Source: Streptomyces zinciresistens K42 (GTDB lineage: Bacteria > Actinomycetota > Actinomycetes > Streptomycetales > Streptomycetaceae). Taken from it: a stretch of 37,984 bases of DNA. The notes under the pieces were generated by a model, which worked only from the letters and a program-made list of their open reading frames with translations, was not told the DNA's origin and searched no databases. Numbering within the stretch: position 1 is the first letter of the stretch; the number at the start of each line of letters is the position of its first letter. Below, piece by piece: positions 25,318 to 32,047 of the stretch. Position numbers and translations under genes: made by a program. The DNA lies in the NCBI RefSeq assembly GCF_000225525.1, contig NZ_AGBF01000055.1, positions 1 to 37,984 on the forward strand, written 5' to 3'.

Positions 25318-26343
25318 ATGGCTGGAAACCGCCGTCCGACGATCAAGACGGTCGCCGCCCGTGCCGGCGTCGGCCGGACGACGGTGTCCCGGGTCGTGAA
25401 CGGCTCGCATCTGGTCAGCGCCGACGCCCGGTCCCGGGTCCTGGCCGCGATCAGGGAACTCAACTACGTCCCCAACTCGGTCGCCCGCGGCCTCGTCACC
25501 AGCCGCACCGACGCCGTCGCCCTGGTCATCCCGGAGTCGGCGAGCCGGCTCGGCTCGGAGCCCTTCTTCGCCGCGCTGATCAGGGGCGTCAGCCAGGCGC
25601 TCGCCGACCGCCGCACCCAGCTCCAGCTGATGCTCGTCCGCGACCAGGCCGAGCGCGAGCAGCTGACCGAGTCGGTCGCGGAGCGCCGGGTGGACGGGGT
25701 CCTGCTGGTGTCCGTGCACTGTGACGACCCGCTGCCCGCGATGCTGGAGGAGATGGGGCTGCCCACGGTGCTGGCAGGCCGCCGCGACGCGGACGAGCCG
25801 CTGAGCTACGTGCACGCCGACAACGCCGGGGGAGCCGCCGACGCGGTCCGCCATCTGCTGGGCCTCGGCCGCACGAAGGTGGCCACCATCACCGGACCGC
25901 TGGACATGGACGTCGGCCGCAGCCGTCTCCAGGGCTGGCGGACGGCCCACCGGGAGGCGGGCGTGCCCGTACGCGAAACCCTGGTGGAGGCGGGCGACTT
26001 CAGCTGGGAGAGCGGCCGCGACGCCATGCGTTCGCTTCTTGAACGTGTCCCGGACCTGGACGCGGTGTTCGCCGCCTCCGACCTCATGGCGATCGGCGCG
26101 CTGGAGGAACTGCGCCGCCGGGGCCGGGAGGTGCCCGGCGACGTCGCGGTCGTCGGCTTCGAGGACTCCCCGCACGCCCGCTGGACCAACCCGCCCCTGA
26201 CCACCGTGCGCCAGCCGGTGGAGGAACTGGGCGGCGCGATGGTCCGCATCCTCGCCAACATGACCGAACCGGGCGGGCAGCGGCAGCAGTTGATGCTGCC
26301 GACGGAACTCGTCGTGCGCGAGTCGTCGGGGAGGCGCGGCTAG
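25318..26343 (+). CDS. LacI family repressor of the importer/beta-glucosidase operon
   Basis: A 341-residue LacI/GalR regulator. The HTH is at residues 8-27 (IKTVAARAGVGRTTVSRVVN), followed by the hinge helix YVPNSVARGLVTSRTDAVAL, and the periplasmic-binding-protein-like sensor domain with VDGVLLVSVHCDDPLPAMLE, VLAGRRDADEPLSYVHADN, FAASDLMAIGALEELRRRG and VAVVGFEDSPHARWTNPPLT. ATG 25318 follows GGGAGGGGAG. The two operators in the divergent gap are its obvious targets. The inducer is unknown; a short beta-gluco-oligosaccharide would fit. It could also act on unlinked genes with TGGGAACGTTCCCA sites; none seen elsewhere in the window. Confidence 0.92.
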   Translation: MAGNRRPTIKTVAARAGVGRTTVSRVVNGSHLVSADARSRVLAAIRELNYVPNSVARGLVTSRTDAVALVIPESASRLGSEPFFAALIRGVSQALADRRTQLQLMLVRDQAEREQLTESVAERRVDGVLLVSVHCDDPLPAMLEEMGLPTVLAGRRDADEPLSYVHADNAGGAADAVRHLLGLGRTKVATITGPLDMDVGRSRLQGWRTAHREAGVPVRETLVEAGDFSWESGRDAMRSLLERVPDLDAVFAASDLMAIGALEELRRRGREVPGDVAVVGFEDSPHARWTNPPLTTVRQPVEELGGAMVRILANMTEPGGQRQQLMLPTELVVRESSGRRG

Positions 26344-26357
26344 CCGCCGGGCGGGAA

Positions 26358-26404
26358 GGCGGGCGGGCGCCGGGCCGGGCGTGCCGGGCACGGCGCCGCC
26401 CGCC
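26358..26404. terminator. Terminator between LacI and lipoprotein genes
   Basis: GGCGGGCGGGCGCCG (26358-26372) pairs with CGGCGCCGCCCGCC (26391-26404) with a single bulged G. It lies in the convergent gap and may serve both genes. Confidence 0.7.
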
Positions 26405-26446
26405 GCGCCCGGTCCGTGACGACGGAGCGCCGCCCGCTCCCGGTGC

Positions 26447-27010
26447 CTACGGCCGCTTTCCGGCGTCCTTCACCGACGTCGGCCCCAACTGCCTGGCGCC
26501 GGCGTACTCCGGCATCGTCATCGGCTTGTCGAACAGGAAGAACGACTGGTTCGTGCCGACCGTGAACTCCATGTACGCGCCCGTCGTCGCGTCGAAACCG
26601 TAGTAGGCGTTGCAGGTGGAACCGGACGAATACGTCCCGTCCATGCCGGGCTGGGCGAGCACGGCGACCCCGTTGTCGGAGGATTCCACCTTCTCCGTGG
26701 GCGTGAGCATCTTGCAGCGCGGCACCGGCAGGCCCTTCATCACGAAGTACCCGTACTCACCCCTGGCGTTCTGGATGTAGACGTACGAGAGCTTGCCGCG
26801 CTTCCCCCACGTCCGCACCCACTGGTTGATCGCCTCCCGCGTCGGCGAGTACGCCATGCGGCCCGCGGGCTGCCGGGCGACCAGACGGTCGTAGTTCGCC
26901 TGCTTGGCCTTGTTCTCCTTGTCCTGGCTGGAGTCGGTGCACGAGGTGAGGGCGAGGCCCACCACGAGCGCGCCGACGCCTGCCAGGGTCCTGCGTGCCG
27001 ACCTCTTCAT
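26447..27010 (-). CDS. Lipoprotein of unknown function
   Basis: A 187-residue protein with a clear lipoprotein signal: MKRSARRTLAGVGALVVGLA followed by LTSC (Cys about 24) and a hydrophilic TDSSQDKENKAKQ linker. The mature domain is mixed alpha/beta, containing INQWVRTWGKRGKLSYVYI, YGYFVMKGLPVPRCKML and a YGFDATTGAYMEFTVGTN segment, with two further Cys (PRCK, STCN) that could form a disulfide outside the membrane. I do not recognise an assigned family; the hydrophobic MKGLPVPRC block looks like a conserved core worth searching. ATG 27010 follows GAGAGGG at 9 nt. It is a single gene converging with LacI. Confidence 0.75.
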   Translation of the reverse strand: MKRSARRTLAGVGALVVGLALTSCTDSSQDKENKAKQANYDRLVARQPAGRMAYSPTREAINQWVRTWGKRGKLSYVYIQNARGEYGYFVMKGLPVPRCKMLTPTEKVESSDNGVAVLAQPGMDGTYSSGSTCNAYYGFDATTGAYMEFTVGTNQSFFLFDKPMTMPEYAGARQLGPTSVKDAGKRP

Positions 27011-27399
27011 GCTGTGCCGCCCTCTCTTCCCGGGTGCGTGGGACTTGCGCGGGGGATCAGCCGGTGCACGTCGTGCGCTCGGCCGCGGCGTCCAGCCGGT
27101 ACGGCAGGCCCCTGTCGCGGAAGGGTGCCCGACGCTCCTGGACCCCGCCCCCTCGCGCATCTGCCCCGTGGCTCCCCTCGACGGTGGCTCCGCGCCGTGG
27201 AACCACCTCCCGGGTACGAGGACACGGCACTCGGCGAAACGGTTCCGGCACCGGGGAGGGCGGCAGGGGCCGGGCCCGGGGGTTCACCCGCGCCCGCCGT
27301 CGGGCGCGGGCCGGCCCGCCCCGGAAGAGGGCGGTCACCCCTCGCCCTCGGACCGGACGTGACGGAGCGCGGTCTCCGGCTCGCCCGCCGGCGGCCGGT
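27011..27399. other. Intergenic stretch with one terminator-like hairpin
   Basis: Upstream of the lipoprotein and downstream of the dehydrogenase; no gene seen. CCCGCGCCCG-CCGT-CGGGCGCGGG at 27287-27310 is a perfect 10-bp stem, 90 bp beyond the dehydrogenase stop. Confidence 0.45.
27287..27310 (-). terminator. Probable terminator of the dehydrogenase gene
   Basis: A perfect 10-bp stem with CCGT loop in the leftward 3' region. The 90-bp distance from the stop makes assignment likely but not certain. Confidence 0.55.
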
Positions 27400-28059
27400 T
27401 CAGGCGCGGAACTCCGCCCCCCTTTGCGGTGACGCGTCCGCGAGCGCCTCGGCCACCCCGGCCGCGCCGGCGCGCAGTCCGTACACCGGGGTGCCGGGCT
27501 GCTGGCGCCAGGAGTCGTCGACTCCGCCCGCGTCGACGGTGTCGAAACCGATCTCCTCGATCAGGTCCCGCACCCGGCGCTTCGCCGCCTCGTCGTCCCC
27601 CGCCACGGGCAGCGCCATCCGGTCGGAAGCGCCCTGCGGACGGGCCCGGTCCAGGATGTCCAGCGCGTAGGTGCCGTTGAACGCCTTGATGACGGCGTGC
27701 CCGATCTGACGCTCCGTCCAGCGGCTCTCGGTCAGGCCCTCGTCCTCGATCGCGCCGATCCTCCCGTCCCGGCGGGGATAGTAGTTGCCGGTGTCGATGA
27801 CCGCGACGCCCTCGGCCGCGCCGTCGAGCAGCCCGGACGGCAGGTCCGGTACGGCCTTCAGGGGGACGGTGACGACGACGATCTCGGCGCCGCGCGCCGC
27901 GTCCTCGGCGCGGACCGGGGTGGCGCCGGTCTCCCCGGCCAGGTCCGTGAGGGTCTGCGGGCCACGTGAGTTGGCCACGGAGACGTCGTGGCCGAGCGCG
28001 GTGAGGCGGCGGGTGAGGTTGCCGCCGATGTTGCCGGCTCCGATGATGCCGATCTTCAT
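27400..28059 (-). CDS. F420/NADP-dependent reductase-like oxidoreductase
   Basis: A 219-residue Rossmann protein of the NADP oxidoreductase, coenzyme F420-dependent family (PF03807 type). The N-terminal MKIGIIGAGNIGGNLTRRLT carries GxGxxG; SRGPQTLTDL after the second strand has an Arg two residues after Ser, consistent with NADP(H) preference. Further motifs are VVVTVPLKAVPDL, VIDTGNYYPRRDG and VIKAFNGTYALDI, typical of the short stand-alone members. Whether it truly uses F420 cannot be told. ATG 28059 follows GGAAGG. It is a single gene; the region upstream has GAACCGGTTC (28123-28132), a 10-bp palindrome that may be an operator. Confidence 0.82.
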   Translation of the reverse strand: MKIGIIGAGNIGGNLTRRLTALGHDVSVANSRGPQTLTDLAGETGATPVRAEDAARGAEIVVVTVPLKAVPDLPSGLLDGAAEGVAVIDTGNYYPRRDGRIGAIEDEGLTESRWTERQIGHAVIKAFNGTYALDILDRARPQGASDRMALPVAGDDEAAKRRVRDLIEEIGFDTVDAGGVDDSWRQQPGTPVYGLRAGAAGVAEALADASPQRGAEFRA

Positions 28060-28352
28060 GACTGGCCTTCCGGTCGAGGCTCGTGACCACGGCTGCAACC
28101 TCGGCGCGCGCACGGTTGTTCCGAACCGGTTCCGCGGACGGGAGCCGTCACGCGTCGCCGGTCGCCCGCCGCGGCCACGCGCGGGGCGATGTCCGGCCCG
28201 ACGATGCAGAGCCGGGTGCGGCCCCGCACCGAGCAACGCCGCGGCGGGGACGCGTGCCACCCGACCGGCGGCTCACCGGGCGGACACCCGCGCCCTGGAC
28301 CGCGGCACTCGGCTGGTGGGCGGCGGGCCCGCGGGCGGGCGGCGCTCCGTCC
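28060..28352. other. Upstream region of the reductase, with a small palindrome
   Basis: No gene seen. GAACCGGTTC (28123-28132) is a perfect 10-bp palindrome about 65 bp upstream of the reductase start and is the only operator candidate. Confidence 0.35.
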
Positions 28353-29003
28353 TCACCCCGGCGGCGTCAGGCTCGCGAGGATCGAGTCGATGACCAGTTC
28401 CGTGGCGGCCGCCATGTCGACCGCGCCCGGGTCGAGGAGCCACTGCACCTGGAGGCCGTCCATGACGGCGATGACCGCGTTGGCGGCGTGCCGCGCGCGG
28501 GCCGACTCCGCTTCCCCGGGGCCCAGCCCGCAGGTCTCGGTGAGCGCGTCGGCGACGAAGGCGCGCAGCCCGGCGTAGCGGTCGCGGAAGTACTCCTGCG
28601 CGGGGTGGTTGTCGGTGACGGACTCGGCGGAGAGCACGGCGTACAGACGGACGATGCCCTCGCGTTCGGCGTTGCGGCCCGCGGTGTCCACGAGGTGGCG
28701 CAGGAACCGCAGTCCGCGCGGTCGCTCGGTGCCGAGCTGTTCGATGTCGGTGTCGTCGCGCAGTTCCAGCACGCTGGTCAGCAGGAGCGACTTGGAGCGG
28801 AAGTAGTGCAGCACGCCGGCCTGGGTCAGCCCCGCGCGGTCGGCGATCTCGGCCAGGGAGGCGTTGTTGTAGCCGCGTGCCGCGAAGGTGTCCATCGCGA
28901 TGTGCAGGATGTCCTGCTGTCTGCGCCGGGCCTGCGGGCTGCGCGGGACGCGGGGCCTGTCGCGGGCACGCCGTGCGGTTCCGCCTACCGACTGGTCAGT
29001 CAC
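28353..29003 (-). CDS. TetR family regulator divergent from GH30
   Basis: A 216-residue TetR protein. A basic N-terminal arm (ARRARDRPRVPRSPQARRRQ) precedes the HTH at about 25-70 (DILHIAMDTFAARGYNNASL, then AEIADRAGLTQAGVLHYFRS). The C-terminal half resembles the PF13977/BetI-like effector domain (FLRHLVDTAGRNAEREGIVR, then LYAVLSAESVTDNHPAQEYF). This subgroup is frequently placed beside glycosidase genes in actinobacteria. The start is GTG 29003; TAGGGT (29011-29016, minus strand) stands 7 nt upstream as a -10 box, so the mRNA is probably leaderless. Likely target is the divergent GH30 gene via 29079-29094. Confidence 0.87.
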   Translation of the reverse strand: MTDQSVGGTARRARDRPRVPRSPQARRRQQDILHIAMDTFAARGYNNASLAEIADRAGLTQAGVLHYFRSKSLLLTSVLELRDDTDIEQLGTERPRGLRFLRHLVDTAGRNAEREGIVRLYAVLSAESVTDNHPAQEYFRDRYAGLRAFVADALTETCGLGPGEAESARARHAANAVIAVMDGLQVQWLLDPGAVDMAAATELVIDSILASLTPPG

Positions 29004-29078
29004 CCGGCCCACCCTACGCGTCCCGCCGCGGACACGAATGATCTTGTCGCTCTCTCCTTCGATGTGATGCAAACCACT

Positions 29079-29094
29079 TACTAAGTGTTTAGTA
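29079..29094. promoter_or_regulatory. TetR operator TACTAA-GTGT-TTAGTA
   Basis: Perfect 6-bp arms with a 4-nt centre in an AT-rich island of a GC-rich intergenic region, between the TetR gene and GH30. A-T-rich TACTAA/TTAGTA palindromes of this spacing are typical for this TetR subgroup. Confidence 0.75.
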
Positions 29095-29256
29095 GGTGTG
29101 CTTTCATGGCGCCGTTCAACCGCCCCGCCGCACGGACGGCCGGGCGGCATGAGTGCACCACCCCTTCGAACCCGGCCGCCTCCCCGCCTCCCCTGACACG
29201 CGGCGAGAGGGCCGGTGCATCCCCCACGCGCCACCGACCGAAGGAGAGCCGCACCC

Positions 29257-31146
29257 GTGTCACTTCTCTGGAGAAACCGCTCGCCACGGGCAGGGGCCGC
29301 CGCTGCCCTGGCCCTGGCCCTCGCCGCCACGGGGCTCGGCTTCCTGAGCGGCGGCCCCGCGCGGGCGGCCGACCCCGTCGCCCAGGTCTGGGTGACCACG
29401 GGGGACGGCGCCCGCAAGCTCAGCTCCGACGGCACCCTCGCCTTCGCCGGCACACCCCAGGGCGTGGACCTGCGGATCGACGGCAACCAGCGCGGCCAGC
29501 GCTACACCGGCGCCGGCGCCTCGGTCACCGGCGCCTCCGCGCGTCTCATCCAGCAGCTGCCCGCGGACCGGCGCGCCGAGCTGATGCGCTCGCTGTTCTC
29601 CACCGCGGGCGACGGCATCGGCCTGAGCTATCTGCGCCAGCCGCTGGCCAGCACCGACTTCGACGCCTCCAACGACCCGTACTCCTACGAGGACACCCGC
29701 GGCCGGTTCACCATCGAGCGTGACAAGCGGGAGATCATCCCCGTCGTCAAGCAGGCCCTGGGCGTCAACCCGGCCATCCGCTTCATGGGCACCCCCTGGT
29801 CCCCGCCCGCCTGGATGAAGACCGGCAACTCGCTCAACGGCGGGAGCCTGCGGACCGAGAACTACGGGGACTTCGCCGACTACCTGGTCAAGGCGATCAA
29901 GGCGTACGGCCAGGAGGGGATCAACCTCTCCGACCTCACGGTGCAGAACGAGCCCGAGAACCCGACCAGTTACCCCTCGATGGCGATGACCCCGGCCCAG
30001 CAGGCCGACTTCGTCCGGATACTCGACCAGCGGCTCGCCGCCGCCGGGCTGCCGACCAACATCCTCGCCTTCGACCACAACTGGAACAACCCCGGCTACC
30101 CGCTGGAGGTGTTCTCCCGCACCAGCGGCATCAACCGGGTCATCGGCGCCGCCTTCCACTGCTACGGCGGCAACCCCTCAGCCCAGCAGCAGGTCTACAG
30201 CACCGGCAAGCGGGTCTTCTTCACCGAGTGCTCCGGCACCGACAGCGACAACACCGCCAACACCTTCCGCGACAGCCTGCGTTGGCAGGCCGAGAACCTC
30301 GTCGTGCAGAACATGCGCAACGGCGGCGAGACCGTGGTGACCTGGAACCTGGCCCTCGACCAGAACGGCGGCCCGCACCAGGGCCTGTGCGGCACCCGCT
30401 GCAACGGCGTCGTGGAGATCGCGGGCGGCAACGTCAACCGCGGTGCCGAGTACTACTCGCTCGGCCACATCAGCAAGTTCGTCAAGGTGGGCGCGACCCG
30501 GATCGGCTCGACCAGCCAGGGCGCCGGCGGCATCCAGAACGTGGCGTTCCAGAACCCCGACGGCACCCGCGTCGCCTATGTGGTGAACACGGGCGGCACC
30601 CAGCGGTTCTCGCTCACCGACAACGGCCGCTCCCTCGCCTACACCCTGCCCGCCGGCGCGGTCGCCACCTTCGTCTGGAACCCGTCCGGCGGCGGTGAGC
30701 CGGCCGGCCCGATCGACACCGGCGCCTGGTACCGGGTGGCGAACACCAGCAGCGGTGCCTGCCTCGACGCCACCGACTGGGGCACCGCCAACGGCACCCT
30801 GCTCCAGCAGTGGACGTGCGGCGACGGCGCCAACGAGAAGTGGCAGTTCCGCTCCACCGGTGACGGCTACTACCAGGTCGTCAACCAGTTCAACAACAAG
30901 TCCTGGGACGTGGACGGCGGTTCGGGCGCGACCGCGGACGGCACCAAGGTGCATCTGTGGGACTACGTCGGCGGCACCAACCAGCAGTGGCGTGCCGAGT
31001 CCGTCGCCTCCGGGCAGTACCGCTTCGTGGCGCGGCACAGCAACAAGTGCCTGGCGGTGGACGGTTCCTCCACGGCCGACGGCGCCAAGCTGTCCCAGCA
31101 GACCTGCTCCGGGTCCGCGGCGCAGACCTTCCGGCTGACCTCCTGA
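29257..31146 (+). CDS. Secreted GH30 glucanase with C-terminal ricin-type lectin domain
   Basis: A 629-residue exported enzyme. The signal peptide covers about 1-38 (hydrophobic AAAALALALAATGLGFL, cleavage near ARA-AD). The GH30 catalytic (beta/alpha)8 region at about 40-490 has AGASVTGASARLI, GIGLSYLRQPLASTDF, FMGTPWSPPAWMKT, acid/base Glu232 in VQNEPEN and nucleophile Glu324 in FFTECSG. The overall pattern is that of endo-beta-1,6-glucanase or glucosylceramidase-type GH30. A ricin B lectin beta-trefoil follows at 495-629 (three blocks with CLDATD, QQW and CLAVDG). GTG 29257 is chosen for AAGGAGA at 9 nt. It is a single gene behind the TetR operator, with a terminator downstream. Confidence 0.92.
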   Translation: MSLLWRNRSPRAGAAAALALALAATGLGFLSGGPARAADPVAQVWVTTGDGARKLSSDGTLAFAGTPQGVDLRIDGNQRGQRYTGAGASVTGASARLIQQLPADRRAELMRSLFSTAGDGIGLSYLRQPLASTDFDASNDPYSYEDTRGRFTIERDKREIIPVVKQALGVNPAIRFMGTPWSPPAWMKTGNSLNGGSLRTENYGDFADYLVKAIKAYGQEGINLSDLTVQNEPENPTSYPSMAMTPAQQADFVRILDQRLAAAGLPTNILAFDHNWNNPGYPLEVFSRTSGINRVIGAAFHCYGGNPSAQQQVYSTGKRVFFTECSGTDSDNTANTFRDSLRWQAENLVVQNMRNGGETVVTWNLALDQNGGPHQGLCGTRCNGVVEIAGGNVNRGAEYYSLGHISKFVKVGATRIGSTSQGAGGIQNVAFQNPDGTRVAYVVNTGGTQRFSLTDNGRSLAYTLPAGAVATFVWNPSGGGEPAGPIDTGAWYRVANTSSGACLDATDWGTANGTLLQQWTCGDGANEKWQFRSTGDGYYQVVNQFNNKSWDVDGGSGATADGTKVHLWDYVGGTNQQWRAESVASGQYRFVARHSNKCLAVDGSSTADGAKLSQQTCSGSAAQTFRLTS

Positions 31147-31204
31147 CCCGTCCGGCCCCGGCTGGTTCCGCCTGATACCGCGTGGTTCCCTTTCCGCCGG
31201 CCCG

Positions 31205-31243
31205 CGGCCCCGCCGCCCGCCCTCGCGGCGCGCGACGGGGCCG
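31205..31243 (+). terminator. Terminator after GH30
   Basis: CGGCCCCG (31205-31212) pairs with CGGGGCCG (31236-31243), and the interior can pair again through CCGC/GCGG. Confidence 0.65.
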
Positions 31244-31349
31244 TACCGCGTGCTGCCGGACCAAAGGACGGTCCTCAACGTTCCGGTTCGGGGGCCGCCC
31301 GGCCGGTCACGGGAGCGTCCGGGGCGTGGCCGTCCGAGGGCCGGGGCCG

Positions 31350-31886
31350 CCGGACGCCCGCGAGCACGGGGCGACGTCCTCGTGCACCACACCGGTGTCA
31401 TGCCTCTGCCACCGCTGGTCACGGAGTGTACGGAGGACCGGGACCGGATGATCGACGTCAAGGTGCGCGGCGCCCTGCACGGCGTCGCGGCGGCGCTGCC
31501 CCTGACGAAGGCCCGGGGCCGGTCACCTCGTCACCGTCGCCTCCACCCTGGGCCACGGGGTGGTGCCCACAGCCGCCGTCCGCGGCGCCGCCCAGTACGC
31601 GGTGCGGGCGATCGCGAAGGGCGTGCGCAAGGAGAACGCCTAGGTCCGGGCGGCCGTGGTCAGCCCCTCCTCCACGGAGCCGGAACTGATCCAGGGCGGC
31701 GGCCCCGGCACCATGATGTGGGTCCGGGGGACTGCCGACAGGCTCGCGCTCCCCGCGTCGGCCCTCGCGGACGCCGTCGTGTACGCGGCGGGCCATCCCG
31801 GCGACGTCGACCTGGAGGAGGTGGTGATCCGCCCGGTCCGCGACGCCGGGGTCCGAGCCGCGGCACGGCCCACCGCCGGCCGGTGA
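31350..31886 (+). pseudogene. Decayed short-chain dehydrogenase (SDR) pseudogene
   Basis: The sequence reads as an SDR only if frames are joined. DVLVHHTGVMPLPPL and MIDVKVRGALHGVAAALPL are in one frame to about 31515; a shift near 31517-31521 leads to GHLVTVASTLGHGVVPTAAV, then AVRAIAKGVRKENA, ending at TAG 31641. The same frame resumes VRAAVVSPSSTEPELIQ to a TGA at 31884. The N-terminal TGxxxGIG cofactor loop is missing, NNAG has become HHTG, and the catalytic YxxxK is replaced (RGAAQ at that place). Several independent lesions exclude a single sequencing error. An earlier shift near 31370 (DAREHG in a third frame) is possible, so the left border is approximate. Confidence 0.8.
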
Positions 31887-32047
31887 CGCGCCCGCGCCCC
31901 CGGCCCGCGCACCCCGGTGCGTATCGCCGGTGTGTGCGGAGAAGGCGACGGTGTTATTCAATGAGGTGTGCGGTGCGGGAACTCGGGCCCTGTCGCACGG
32001 ACCGAGTACGGCCCCGGTGCCGCGCCGCGGATTGTTGAGGGAGTCGC
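31887..32047. other. Upstream region of the phosphatase gene
   Basis: No gene is seen between the pseudogene and the regulator. A relatively AT-rich patch (31950-31970, GTGTTATTCAATGAGG) may hold the promoter. GAGGGAG before 32048 is the ribosome-binding site. Confidence 0.35.
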
